From the NCBI GenBank assembly GCA_951812395.1, contig CATOSD010000001.1:1275108-1339107 (forward strand): a DNA stretch of 64,000 nucleotides, read 5' to 3'. Below the pieces are notes generated by a model. That model was not told the DNA's origin and did no database searches. It worked only from the letters and a program-made list of their open reading frames with translations. This document shows positions 17,439-26,277 of the stretch, piece after piece. Origin of the DNA: an uncultured Dehalococcoidia bacterium (GTDB lineage Bacteria > Chloroflexota > Dehalococcoidia > Lucifugimonadales > CATOSD01). The translations under genes and the position numbers were made by a program. How positions within the stretch are numbered: the stretch's first letter is position 1; the number at the start of each line of letters is the position of its first letter.

Positions 17439-18635
17439 TCAGATTATGGCCAGCTCCCGCAGACGCACCACGTCGTCCCTGGCATAGCCCAGGCCCTGCT
17501 CGTATATCTCCAGGTTGTGCTGGCCCAGGAGCGGCGCGGGGATGCGGTACCTCGAGGGTATCTCCGTCATGTTGAAGAGACGCGACGGGACCTTAGTCTT
17601 GCCGATAACAGGATGGTCGACGTCCCAATAGAAGTCGCGCGCTTCAAGCTGAGCGCAGTTGGCCAGATCCTCCGGCGTCTGGGCGATGCCGAACAGCATC
17701 CTGTAGTCTTCGCTGGCTACTTTGAACATCTCAGCCATGGTCCGGTCTTTGGTGGCCTCGAGGATGATCTCGTCCATTTCAGGGCCGTGCAGGGAACGCT
17801 GGTCGGCCTCGGCAAATCGCGGCTCCTTCAACTCCTCGCGCCCGTAGAAGTCGGCTATCTGCTCCCAGGTCGCGCCGCCTCCGGGCTGGCTGATGAAGTA
17901 GCCGTCCTTGCACGGCATGATGTTGCTGAACTGCGCGCCCTCCGGGTTGCGCCGGCCCCGCACGCCGCCGTTCCACGTGTAGAAGGGTTGCTCGATAACC
18001 ATTGTCGAGGCGACTACTTCCTGCATCGAAACGTCCACGTGCTGGCCCTCGTCGGTGAAGTCCCGCAGCAGGAGCGCGAACGCCGTGGCGAGCGCGCCAT
18101 TGAGGCCGGACTCGTACTGCGACTGCACCCCGCCGTGGCGCAGTGGCTCGCGGTCGGTCGTCCCGCTGATAGCCATTATGCCCGACATGGCGTAGGTGAC
18201 TATCTCCTCGCCCTTGTAGCCGCTGTAGGGGCCGGTCTGGCCGAATGGCGTGATGGAGGTCATCACTATCTTGGGATTCTCACGCTCCAGCGCGGCGTGA
18301 TCGAGCCCCAGGGACGCAAGGTAGCCGGGCGGGTAGCTCTCGACCACCACGTCCGCCTCGCGCACAAGCTCCATGAACATGCTCTGGCCCTTCCTGGTCT
18401 CAAGGTTCAGGGTTACGCCACGCTTGTTCAGGTTGAGCAGCAAAAAGAAGAGGCTCTTTTCGGGATGAGGGTCGTTGTCGTGGAACGGAGGCAGCGAACG
18501 CCCGCGCTCCCCGGACGAGGGCTCGACCTTGATAACGTCAGCCCCGAAGTCGCCCAGGATCCTCGCGCACAGCGGACCCGCTATGCCCTGGCTGATGTCC
18601 AGAACGCGGATGTCGTCGAGGGCGGTGGGCAGCAT
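17439..18635 (-). CDS. CaiB/BaiF (class III) CoA-transferase
   Basis: A 398-residue protein. The start is ATG 18635 (MLPTALDDIRVLDISQGIAG), with AGGAG 9 bases upstream; an open frame extends to 18845 but its extra N-terminal codons lie upstream of the predicted promoter. Typical segments: LCARILGDFGADVIKVEPSS, NLNKRGVTLNLETRKGQ and DVVVESYPPGYLASLGLDH. In the region of the catalytic Asp the sequence is KGEEIVTYAMSGIMAISG, where Glu seems to occupy the Asp position. It precedes the other CoA-transferase gene by 98 bases. Confidence 0.88.
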   Translation of the reverse strand: MLPTALDDIRVLDISQGIAGPLCARILGDFGADVIKVEPSSGERGRSLPPFHDNDPHPEKSLFFLLLNLNKRGVTLNLETRKGQSMFMELVREADVVVESYPPGYLASLGLDHAALERENPKIVMTSITPFGQTGPYSGYKGEEIVTYAMSGIMAISGTTDREPLRHGGVQSQYESGLNGALATAFALLLRDFTDEGQHVDVSMQEVVASTMVIEQPFYTWNGGVRGRRNPEGAQFSNIMPCKDGYFISQPGGGATWEQIADFYGREELKEPRFAEADQRSLHGPEMDEIILEATKDRTMAEMFKVASEDYRMLFGIAQTPEDLANCAQLEARDFYWDVDHPVIGKTKVPSRLFNMTEIPSRYRIPAPLLGQHNLEIYEQGLGYARDDVVRLRELAII

Positions 18636-18695
18636 GGCTTGGCGTCTCCTGTGCGGGATGTGGACGTGCGGCAGCCCGTGGCCGAACGCCAAAGC

Positions 18696-18725
18696 ATAAT
18701 AGCCGAACCGGGCCGGGCGTGACAA
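18696..18725 (-). promoter_or_regulatory. Promoter of the minus-strand CoA-transferase genes
   Basis: Minus strand: TTGTCA (18725-18720, 5/6), 18-base spacer, TATTAT (18701-18696, 5/6). Start site near 18689, leader about 54 bases to ATG 18635. It is arranged back to back with the plus-strand promoter 27 bases away. Confidence 0.65.
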
Positions 18726-18751
18726 GCCGCGCGTAGGATGGCTCGCATTCC

Positions 18752-18780
18752 TTGACACGGCCAACCTATGCAAGCAAAAT
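18752..18780 (+). promoter_or_regulatory. Promoter of the acyl-CoA dehydrogenase operon
   Basis: A perfect TTGACA (18752-18757), 17-base spacer, CAAAAT (18775-18780, 4/6). Leader of about 60 bases to ATG 18848. The short space between the two divergent promoters could hold a shared regulator site, although no palindrome stands out. Confidence 0.6.
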
Positions 18781-18847
18781 GTAGGCGGCGCGGACGCGGC
18801 TGTCAGGCAGTTTGCGCCCTGCGCGACATGAGATGTGGAGGACACAG

Positions 18848-20071
18848 ATGGACTTTGGTTACACTGCCGAGCAGGAAGCCCTACGCTCGGAGGTCAGGCA
18901 GTTCATCGCCGAGCACGTGACGCCCGAGGTTGTCGACGAGATGCACGGCGGGGAGAGCGGACGTGACACGAGCGGACGGCGCGGGCGCGGCCCGCTGGTG
19001 GCCGACCTGTTCAGTAAGATCGGCGAGAGGGGCTGGCTCGGCATAAGCTGGCCGAAGCAGTACGGTGGCCAGGACGGCGACCGCATGAGCCAGTACATCG
19101 TGGAAGAGGAGTTCTCCCGCGTCGGCATCGGCGTTGGCGGCGGCGGCAGCGGAGCGCCGGCGATCATGGCGGCCGGCACCGACGAGCAGAAGGACTACTA
19201 CATCCCCAAGCTCATCAGCGGCGAGTTCTCGCTCGCTCTCGGCTTCACCGAGCCGAGCGGCGGCGCAGACCTTGCCTCGTTGCAGTGCCGCGCGGTGAAG
19301 GACGGCGACGAGTGGGTGATCAACGGCCAGAAGATCTACACCTCAGGCGCCCACACCGCGACACATTTCTACCTCATGGCCCGCACGGACCCCGAAGCGC
19401 CCAGGCACAGGGGAATCTCCATATTCCTTTTCCCGATGGACACGCCGGGCATCACGGTGCGCCCGTTATGGACCATCCAGAGCGACCCACTGGCGCCGCC
19501 GGGCACCACCTACGGCACCGCTCGCACCAACGAAACGTTCCTCGAGAACGTTCGCGTTCCACAGTCGGCGCTGCTGGGCGAAGAGAACATGGGCTGGTAC
19601 GTCGGCGCGATGGGCCTCAACCTGGACCGCGTGGGCGCTGGCCGGTATCTCATGTCCGTGCGTAGGGACGAGGACATCGTCAACTGGGTGAAGGAGAACA
19701 AGCTCGGAGACCTGTCCCTGGCCGAGGAACCGGCGGTGCGCGACAAGCTCGCCGAGCTCTGGATCGAGGCGCAGGTGTGCCGACTGATGACCATGCGCAG
19801 CATGTCCATAGTGGAGACCGGCGGCAACTTCACCTATGAGGGCTCGGCCGAAAAGGTGTGGGCGCCCGAACACGGCGTGCGCACGGCGGAAGCGATTTCG
19901 CAGATGCTGGGCCCGTACGCCACGCTGCTCAGCGGCTCGCACAATGCGCTCGAAGACGGGCTCTACGCCCACCAGCTGATGGGCGCGTTCCAGTCTGGTA
20001 TCAATCACGGCAGCGTCCAGGTTATGCGCGACCAGGTGTCCCGTAGGGGCTTGGGCTTCCCGCGAGGCTAG
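18848..20071 (+). CDS. Acyl-CoA dehydrogenase (tandem paralogue 1)
   Basis: A 407-residue flavoenzyme. ATG 18848 follows GGAGG (18837-18841) and begins MDFGYTAEQEALRSEVRQFI. FAD-binding segments: ALGFTEPSGGADLASLQCRA and DGDEWVINGQKIYTSGAHTA. It forms a trans-2-enoyl-CoA and passes electrons to ETF. An insert RRGRGPLVADLF (residues about 45-58) precedes GWLGISWPKQYGG. It begins a five-gene plus-strand operon. By eye it is roughly 85-90% identical to the next gene, so the pair arose by fairly recent duplication. Confidence 0.93.
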   Translation: MDFGYTAEQEALRSEVRQFIAEHVTPEVVDEMHGGESGRDTSGRRGRGPLVADLFSKIGERGWLGISWPKQYGGQDGDRMSQYIVEEEFSRVGIGVGGGGSGAPAIMAAGTDEQKDYYIPKLISGEFSLALGFTEPSGGADLASLQCRAVKDGDEWVINGQKIYTSGAHTATHFYLMARTDPEAPRHRGISIFLFPMDTPGITVRPLWTIQSDPLAPPGTTYGTARTNETFLENVRVPQSALLGEENMGWYVGAMGLNLDRVGAGRYLMSVRRDEDIVNWVKENKLGDLSLAEEPAVRDKLAELWIEAQVCRLMTMRSMSIVETGGNFTYEGSAEKVWAPEHGVRTAEAISQMLGPYATLLSGSHNALEDGLYAHQLMGAFQSGINHGSVQVMRDQVSRRGLGFPRG

Positions 20072-20117
20072 CTCCCGGACCGGCCGGCGGCTAGAGGAAG
20101 GTTAGGAGGGGCGAACG

Positions 20118-21338
20118 ATGGACTTTGGTTACAACTCTGAACAGGAAGCCTTGCGCCTGGAAGTCAAGGACTTCATCGCCGAGCATGTCACTCGAGACGT
20201 GCTGGACGAGATGCACGGCATAGAGGACGGCAAAGAGACCGGCCGACGCGGGCGCGGCCCGCTGGTGTCGGAGCTGTTCCGCAAGATAGGAGACCAGGGC
20301 TGGCTGGGCATTAGCTGGCCGAAAGAATACGGCGGCCAGGACGGCGACCGGCTGAGCCAGTACATCGTGGAGGAGGAGTTCGCCCGCGTCGGCATCAGCG
20401 TCGGCGGCGGAGGCAGCGGCGCTCCGACCATCATGGCGGCCGGCACCGACGAGCAGAAAGACTACTACATCCCCAGGCTTATCAGCGGCGAGATCTCACT
20501 GGCGTTCGGCTTCACCGAGCCGCAGGCAGGCGCGGACCTTGCGTCCCTCCAGTGCCGCGCGGTAAAGGACGGCGACGAGTGGGTGATCAACGGCCAGAAG
20601 ATGTACACCTCCGGCGCGCACTCCGCCACGCACTTCTACCTGATGGCGCGCACCGACCCCGACGCCCCCAGGCACAGGGGGATTTCCATATTCCTCTTCC
20701 CGATGGACACGCCGGGCATCACGGTCCGCCCGCTGTGGACCATCCAGAGCGACCCCGTAGCGCCGCCGGGCACCACCTACGGCACGGCGCGCACCAATGA
20801 GACCTTCCTAGAGAACGTGCGCGTGCCGCAGTCGGCGCTGCTGGGCGAGGAGAACATGGGCTGGTACGTGGGGGCGATGGGCCTCAACCTCGACCGCGTG
20901 GGCGCCAGCAGGTACCTCATTTCGGTGCGAAGGGACGAGGATATCGTAAACTGGGTCAAGGAGAACCAGCTCGGCGACCTGTCCCTGGCCGAGGACCCCG
21001 CGGTGCGCGACAAGCTCGCCGAACTGTGGATCGAAGCCCAGGTGTGCCGGCTGATGACCATGCGCAGCATGTCGATAGTCGAGCACGACGAGACCTTCAC
21101 CTACGAAGGCTCCGCCGAAAAGGTGTGGGCGCCCGAGCACGGCGTACGGACCGCCGAGGCCATATCGCAGATGCTGGGGCCTTACGCCACTCTGCTCAGA
21201 GGCTCGCACGGCGCCATAGAAGACGGGCTGTACGCCCACCAACTGATGGGCGCGTTCCAGTCCGGTATCAACCACGGCAGCGTTCAGGTAATGCGAGACC
21301 AGGTGACCCGCAGGGGCTTCAGCTTCCCGCGCGGCTAG
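20118..21338 (+). CDS. Acyl-CoA dehydrogenase (tandem paralogue 2)
   Basis: A 406-residue near-copy of the preceding gene, starting MDFGYNSEQEALRLEVKDFI 46 bases after its stop, with AGGAGGGG upstream. The main differences are in the N-terminal region (EMHGIEDGKETGRRGRG against EMHGGESGRDTSGRRGRG), FGFTEPQAGADLASLQ and SIVEHDETFTYEG. The FAD and substrate-base regions are the same. The two proteins might form homo- or heterotetramers, or be specialised for different chain types. Substrate not inferable. Confidence 0.93.
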   Translation: MDFGYNSEQEALRLEVKDFIAEHVTRDVLDEMHGIEDGKETGRRGRGPLVSELFRKIGDQGWLGISWPKEYGGQDGDRLSQYIVEEEFARVGISVGGGGSGAPTIMAAGTDEQKDYYIPRLISGEISLAFGFTEPQAGADLASLQCRAVKDGDEWVINGQKMYTSGAHSATHFYLMARTDPDAPRHRGISIFLFPMDTPGITVRPLWTIQSDPVAPPGTTYGTARTNETFLENVRVPQSALLGEENMGWYVGAMGLNLDRVGASRYLISVRRDEDIVNWVKENQLGDLSLAEDPAVRDKLAELWIEAQVCRLMTMRSMSIVEHDETFTYEGSAEKVWAPEHGVRTAEAISQMLGPYATLLRGSHGAIEDGLYAHQLMGAFQSGINHGSVQVMRDQVTRRGFSFPRG

Positions 21339-21375
21339 CCGGCAACGAACACCCAGAACAAGAGGTACTTCCAGA

Positions 21376-22548
21376 ATGGACACACTTCTCAACGAAGAAG
21401 AGCAGATGGTCAAGAACAGCGCACGGCAGTTCCTGGAGTCGGAATGCCCGCCCGCGCTGGTTCGCGACATGGAGAGAGACGAGCGAGGTTATCCCGCCGA
21501 GCTGTGGAGCAAGGTCGTGGATCTGGGTTGGCCGGGTCTCGCGCTGCCCGAGGAGTACGGCGGCTCGGGGCTGCCGCTATCCTACCTGGGAATAGTGCTC
21601 GAGGAGATGGGCCGCGCTCTCGCGCCGCTGCCGATCCACTCGACCTCCGTTGCGGCGCTCACGATTGCCAACTCGGGAAGCGAACAACAGAAGAAGGACA
21701 CGCTGCCCGCTGTGGCGAACGGCGACTCCATACTCACCTGGGCCTTCACCGAGCAGACGCCCCGGTACACGCCCGACGCGATCAACCTGGAAGCGACTCT
21801 CGACGGCGATGACTACGTGTTGAACGGCGTCAAGATGTTCGTGGACAACTTCGTTGTGGCCGACAAGTGTCTCGTCGTAGTCCGCACCGCCGCGAAGTCC
21901 GAGGACAATGAAGGTGTCTCGCTGCTGATAGTCGACACCAACTCGGCGGGCATTTCCCACATCCCGCTGCTGACTATGGCCAAGGACAAGCAGAGCGAAG
22001 TCACGTTTGATAACGTTCGCGTGCCCAAGGCCAACGTCGTAGGCGAAGCGGACCGCGGCTGGCCGATCGTGCAGGACATGATCGACCTGGCGACGGTGCT
22101 GCTCTGCGCCCAGATGGTGGGCGCGGCGCGCATGGACGCCGATATGGCCATCGAGTACGCCAAGAACAGGACAGCGTTCGGCCGGCCCCTCGCCGCGTTC
22201 CAGTCGCTCTCGCACATGTGCGCCGACATGATCATGTGGGTGGACGGGGGCCAGCTTCTCACTTACGAGGCGCTCTGGAAGCTCGATCAGGGGCTGCCCG
22301 CCAGCGTCGAGATCTCGCAGGCCAAAGCCTTCTGCAACGAGAAGTGTGAGAACATCGTTCGTTACGGCCAGATGATACACGGCGGTATTGGGTTCATGAT
22401 GGAATTCGACCTGCACCTGTGGTACCGCCGCGTGTGCTCGTGGACGATGCGCCTGGGCACCACCTACGAGCACCGCGCTCGCGTGGCCACCGCCCTGCTG
22501 GCCCACGAGGGCAAGGTAGAGCTCGGCAGGCCCGTCGTCGCCGTCTAG
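21376..22548 (+). CDS. Acyl-CoA dehydrogenase (divergent, FadE-like)
   Basis: A 390-residue protein 37 bases after the second paralogue: MDTLLNEEEQMVKNSARQFL. It keeps the general fold: DLGWPGLALPEEYGGSGLPL, TIANSGSEQQKKDTLPAVAN, VLNGVKMFVDNFVVADK and the C-terminal YAKNRTAFGRPLAAFQSLSH. Sequence is clearly different from the two paralogues and resembles the smaller-subunit type of acyl-CoA dehydrogenases that act as heteromers in steroid or cyclic-acid degradation. That role is only a suggestion. Confidence 0.9.
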   Translation: MDTLLNEEEQMVKNSARQFLESECPPALVRDMERDERGYPAELWSKVVDLGWPGLALPEEYGGSGLPLSYLGIVLEEMGRALAPLPIHSTSVAALTIANSGSEQQKKDTLPAVANGDSILTWAFTEQTPRYTPDAINLEATLDGDDYVLNGVKMFVDNFVVADKCLVVVRTAAKSEDNEGVSLLIVDTNSAGISHIPLLTMAKDKQSEVTFDNVRVPKANVVGEADRGWPIVQDMIDLATVLLCAQMVGAARMDADMAIEYAKNRTAFGRPLAAFQSLSHMCADMIMWVDGGQLLTYEALWKLDQGLPASVEISQAKAFCNEKCENIVRYGQMIHGGIGFMMEFDLHLWYRRVCSWTMRLGTTYEHRARVATALLAHEGKVELGRPVVAV

Positions 22549-22646
22549 CGCCTCATCAGAGGGAGTGTTCCCGCCGGAGGGGAGCCGGGTGGGGCCGCAA
22601 ACCGGCTCTCTCGCTCCCGCAGAACTCAATCAAGGAGATTTGCCCA

Positions 22647-22856
22647 ATGGCAACCTGCCCAGTGTGCCAAACGGATGTGGACGAAGAGGCCGCGCGGGCC
22701 CAGACCGGACTCACCGCCTATGGCGCGTCCGAGGTCGATCCCGACAAGGGCACGCGCCGCTTCTACGACGGCGTCTGGTACTACCTCTGCTCCCTCAACT
22801 GCAGCAGCAAGTTCATTCTCAACCCCGGCACTTACGTCAACCAGTCCGGCGGCTAG
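22647..22856 (+). CDS. YHS-domain protein
   Basis: A 69-residue protein. ATG 22647 follows AAGGAGATT (22632-22640). MATCPVCQTDVDEEAARAQT supplies a CPVC pair, and RRFYDGVWYYLCSLNCSSKF then ILNPGTYV is the YHS pattern (aromatic-Y-CSxxCxxKF...P..Y), so a metal site of four Cys is likely. YHS domains occur in metal-handling proteins and in monooxygenase subunits. Here it lies in a fatty-acid-type operon between an acyl-CoA dehydrogenase and an MmgE/PrpD gene, so a small metal carrier or assembly factor for a partner enzyme is possible. Confidence 0.75.
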   Translation: MATCPVCQTDVDEEAARAQTGLTAYGASEVDPDKGTRRFYDGVWYYLCSLNCSSKFILNPGTYVNQSGG

Positions 22857-22931
22857 GACCCATGCTCCGGCGCCATATCGGTCTGCGGTGCGGCCGGTAC
22901 GGCCGGCCAACAGACGTAGAGGCGTAGCCAG

Positions 22932-24257
22932 ATGGGCGCGACCGAAAAGCTCGCCCAGTTCGTAGCGGGCCTGCGCTATCAGGACATCACGGCCGAGGTC
23001 GTGGACGCCGCCAAGGCTGCCATCACCGACGGCGTCGCCGTGATGGTGGCCGGCTCCCGCCAGCCGCTCGCCGGCATAGTGAGCGGCTACGTTCGCCAGC
23101 TCGGCGGCGCGCCCCATTGCACCGTGACAGGATGCGGCTTCAAGACCAACGCCCTCACCGCCGCGTTCGCGAACGGCATTTTTGGCCACTGCCTCGATTT
23201 CGAGATACAGGGCGTCCCCCCGACGCACGGCACGTCGTCATGCTTGCCCGCCGCGCTGGCGCTGGGCGAGCAGACGGGCGCAGATGGCAAGACCGTCATC
23301 GCGAGCTACGTGCTCGGCTGGGAGGTGCAGGGCCGCATCAGGGCCGCCACCGCCGCCGCGTCCAATCCCGCCTACCATCCGCCCGGCCTCGTCGGGCCTC
23401 TCGGCGGCGCTGTGTCCGCGGCGAAGATGCTTGGACTCGACTCCCAGCGCACCCAGATGGCCCTCGGCATCGCCGCGTCGCGGACCGGCGGCCTCACCGC
23501 CAACACCGGCACCATGGTCAAGTCCACCCATCCGGGCAATGCCGCCCGGATGGGCGTGGAGTCCGCGCTGCTCGCCCAGGCCGGTTTCGAGAGCACCGAG
23601 CACATACTGGAGGCGCCCAACGGTTACGTCGATGCCCTGTTCGGCGGCAGAGTCGATTGGAGCGTGCTCACGTCGGGGCTGGACGAGACCTTCCGGCTGA
23701 CCGATCCGGGCTACGACGTCAAGCGCTTTCCGGCGCAGGTCCACATGCAGCGCCCCATCGAGGCTGTGCTTGAGCTGCGAAAGCGCAACGCCCTGGACCC
23801 GGACATGGTCCAGACGCTCACGCTGGCCGTGCGGGACAGGGGCCACTCCGCCTCTGTGCCCAGGAGCGGCCTGGACGGCAAGTTCAGCGTCGAGTACTGC
23901 GCGGCGGTCGCGCTTGTCGACGGCGAGGTGGGGATCGACACATTCACCGACGAGCGCCGATTCCGCCCCGACGTGGACGCCATACTCGGCAAAGTGCGTG
24001 TTGTGCCGTCGTCTGATCCAGTGAGCGCGACCGCCACGGCGCTGCTGCGCGACGGCTCGGAGGTGAGCGAGACGTGCGAGCACTTCCGTGGGTCCATCGC
24101 CAACCCTATGAGCGCCGAAGAGCGGCTGGCGAAGGCCACGGCCTGCGTGAGAATGGTGCACGACGCCGCTGACAGCGACCGTCTAATCTCGCTGCTGGAG
24201 CGCCTCGACGAGATGGACGACCTCTCGGAGCTGATGAGGCTTATCGGCGGCCCTTAG
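22932..24257 (+). CDS. MmgE/PrpD family protein (second)
   Basis: A 441-residue protein, last gene of the acyl-CoA dehydrogenase operon. MGATEKLAQFVAGLRYQDIT opens it; FANGIFGHCLDFEIQG, VIASYVLGWEVQGRIRAAT, GIAASRTGGLTANTGTMVKS followed by THPGNAARMG are the family landmarks. It differs from the copy at 14079 (family-level similarity only) and has HCLDFEI in place of HADDYDD, so substrate use may differ. A dehydratase or decarboxylase role on a hydroxy-acid is likely by family. Confidence 0.87.
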   Translation: MGATEKLAQFVAGLRYQDITAEVVDAAKAAITDGVAVMVAGSRQPLAGIVSGYVRQLGGAPHCTVTGCGFKTNALTAAFANGIFGHCLDFEIQGVPPTHGTSSCLPAALALGEQTGADGKTVIASYVLGWEVQGRIRAATAAASNPAYHPPGLVGPLGGAVSAAKMLGLDSQRTQMALGIAASRTGGLTANTGTMVKSTHPGNAARMGVESALLAQAGFESTEHILEAPNGYVDALFGGRVDWSVLTSGLDETFRLTDPGYDVKRFPAQVHMQRPIEAVLELRKRNALDPDMVQTLTLAVRDRGHSASVPRSGLDGKFSVEYCAAVALVDGEVGIDTFTDERRFRPDVDAILGKVRVVPSSDPVSATATALLRDGSEVSETCEHFRGSIANPMSAEERLAKATACVRMVHDAADSDRLISLLERLDEMDDLSELMRLIGGP

Positions 24258-24276
24258 CCGTCCCCGACAGTCTTCC

Positions 24277-24696
24277 CTAGCGCCGCACGAACACCACGCC
24301 GCCTCTGCCGACGAAGCGGTCCCTGGCCTCCTCGAACAGCCTCAGCTTCTCCGGCTGGAATTCCGCGGGCCGCTCCTCGTCGTCGAGCCACGGGTTCGGG
24401 AAGTAGAAGCGAATCGTTGTGCCGCCGTCATCGTCCGACATTCGCACGTAGTACATCTTGGGGAAGCTGTGGAAGTTGTCCTCCGCCTCCACGAACTGCA
24501 CGCCGTCGACCTTTGGCAGGTTCAGGTGCACGTGCCACGACCCGGCCTCCAGCATCGCCCAGTCGTCCTCGAACTCGGGCTTCATTCCGGAGGGTGGATA
24601 CAGCTCCGCCACCGCGCCGCCGGAGTCTACGACTACGAGCATTCCCTTCAGCGCGAATAGCTCTTCGAGAAGGCGCTTTACAATCGAACTGTCCAT
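24277..24696 (-). CDS. Hypothetical protein, 139 aa
   Basis: Begins MDSSIVKRLLEELFALKGML. A beta-rich middle (SWHVHLNLPKVDGVQFVEAE) and a second strand block (KMYYVRMSDDDGGTTIRFYF) are followed by PNPWLDDEERPAEFQPEKLR and a helix. It looks like a real, folded cytosolic protein, possibly of a heme-utilisation-like or lipocalin-like beta fold, but I do not recognise a family. It converges on the MmgE/PrpD gene (19-base gap) and is divergent from the MFS gene. Confidence 0.6.
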   Translation of the reverse strand: MDSSIVKRLLEELFALKGMLVVVDSGGAVAELYPPSGMKPEFEDDWAMLEAGSWHVHLNLPKVDGVQFVEAEDNFHSFPKMYYVRMSDDDGGTTIRFYFPNPWLDDEERPAEFQPEKLRLFEEARDRFVGRGGVVFVRR

Positions 24697-24835
24697 GATC
24701 CTGCCTGTGGGTGCACTGGGTAAGTTGGTTGCTCAGAGTGTAACCCAAACCGGTGTGCGCGTGGGCATGAGGTTGGGTGTTCTCTGCGTCGCGATGTTCA
24801 CGGTACGGACACGAAGTGGTATTGCCCAGTTCGCG

Positions 24836-24865
24836 TTGACGGGCCACAACCCCTGGTGATAGCAT
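24836..24865 (+). promoter_or_regulatory. Predicted promoter of the MFS transporter gene
   Basis: TTGACG (24836-24841), 18-base spacer, TAGCAT (24860-24865). Start site near 24872. If correct, translation cannot begin at the GTG at 24856 and must begin downstream. Confidence 0.5.
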
Positions 24866-24966
24866 CGCCGCGACTCTACATCCGCGGCGCGCCCGGCGTT
24901 CCGCATACCGCTCACCGAGCCTGCGCGGAGCAGCGTGCCCGCCGGCGCGGCCTTAAGACACTTCCA

Positions 24967-26277
24967 TTGCACCTAGCAACCCGCCTCGCGAGACGTACCC
25001 CTTTCTTCTACGGCTGGGTAGTGCTGTATGGAGCAAGCGCGGCTCAGTTCGCGTCGAACGCCGCGGCAAGCCTGACTATGTCCGTGTTCATCTACCCCAT
25101 CTCGCAGGACCTGGGTTGGAGCCGGACGCTCATTGCCGGGGCCGCAAGCGTCGGTGGGCTTGTGGCGACGGTGCAGTCGCCGCTCATTGGCTGGCTGACG
25201 GACCGGTACGGCATCCGCGTCGTGCTGGTCTGCAGCGTACTGGCGCTGGGGTTGTCGGTGATGTACCTGTCCTGGGCCACGGCCCCGCTGGCGTTTTACA
25301 TCGCTTACGGCATAGCGCGCTCGATGTTTTCCAGTCCTATCAAGATCGGCTCCTCGGTTGCGGTTTCGCGCTGGTTCATCGAGCGGCGCGGGCGCGCTAC
25401 CGGCGTGCTCTTCCTTTCGCACGCCGCCGGCATGACCGCGTTTCCTTTCGTCGCCGGTCTCGTTATCGCACGGAGCGGCTGGCAGGATGCCTGGCTGGTG
25501 CTGGGCGCCATCGTGCTTGCAGTCGCACTGGTACCCGCGATGCTGATAGTGCAGAACCCGGAGGACGCCGGGCTGCGTCCGGATGGCAGGTCGAAAAGCG
25601 CCGCCACGGGAGCTTCGAAGGATGAGAACAGGGACCCGGTATGGACCCTCGCGGAGGCCGTGCGCACGCCGGCGCTGTGGTTGCTGGCGCTGGCCGGCGG
25701 GTTCGTGTTCATGATACAGGCCGGGACGAATGTTCACGTGGGGGCGTTCTTCAGGGACCAGGGGCTGGACACAGGGGTGGCTACCCTCGCGGTGAGCGTC
25801 AATGCGATGTCCACCGGCGCGGCCAGCCTGTTCTGGGGGTGGCTGGTGGACCGCGCGCCGGTGCGGTACGTTTTCGCAGCGGTCGCGGTGGTAATGACGG
25901 CGGGCGTGGCGCTCGTGGGGACTGCCGACTCCACGGTCGAGGCGCTTGCGTATTCGTGCCTGCTCGGATCGTCGATTGGGGGCATACTGGTGGTGCCGCC
26001 GGTGGCTTTCGCCAACTACTTCGGGCGCTCTTCGATAGGTGTGATCAGGGGGGTGACGGAGCCCTTCGCATCGGGTGGTCAGGCCGTGGCGGTTCTGTTT
26101 TCGGGGATCATATTCGACACCTTTGGCAGCTACAAGGCTGCTTATCTGACGTTCGCCGTGTTGGGGGCCGTGACCGTGCTGATGTTGCTGTTTACGAGGC
26201 CGCCGCGCAGAAAGGACGCGGGCGCGCGTGGAGAAAGCGGCGAGGGGGAGGCGGCCCGGCGAGGAGATGGGAGTTGA
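24967..26277 (+). CDS. MFS transporter (OFA/monocarboxylate-like)
   Basis: A twelve-TM major facilitator. The frame is open from GTG 24856, but a likely promoter covers that codon, so TTG 24967 is used: HLATRLARRTPFFYGWVVLY, the usual short tail before TM1. The start is uncertain since no good ribosome site is seen. Signature between TM2 and TM3 is GWLTDRYGIRVVLV (family GxLxDRxGxR). TM5 to TM6 include AWLVLGAIVLAVALVPAMLI; a central loop of about 45 residues is polar; FWGWLVDRAPVRYVF repeats the signature in the second half. The pattern matches monocarboxylate/oxalate-formate-type carriers; substrate unknown. Confidence 0.88.
   Translation: MHLATRLARRTPFFYGWVVLYGASAAQFASNAAASLTMSVFIYPISQDLGWSRTLIAGAASVGGLVATVQSPLIGWLTDRYGIRVVLVCSVLALGLSVMYLSWATAPLAFYIAYGIARSMFSSPIKIGSSVAVSRWFIERRGRATGVLFLSHAAGMTAFPFVAGLVIARSGWQDAWLVLGAIVLAVALVPAMLIVQNPEDAGLRPDGRSKSAATGASKDENRDPVWTLAEAVRTPALWLLALAGGFVFMIQAGTNVHVGAFFRDQGLDTGVATLAVSVNAMSTGAASLFWGWLVDRAPVRYVFAAVAVVMTAGVALVGTADSTVEALAYSCLLGSSIGGILVVPPVAFANYFGRSSIGVIRGVTEPFASGGQAVAVLFSGIIFDTFGSYKAAYLTFAVLGAVTVLMLLFTRPPRRKDAGARGESGEGEAARRGDGS

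Noticed and set aside
24856..24966. GTG 24856 as the MFS start
   Set aside because: A TTGACG-18-TAGCAT promoter overlaps this codon, and the added 37 residues are Arg/Ala-rich without family similarity. The alternative TTG 24967 is preferred but not certain.
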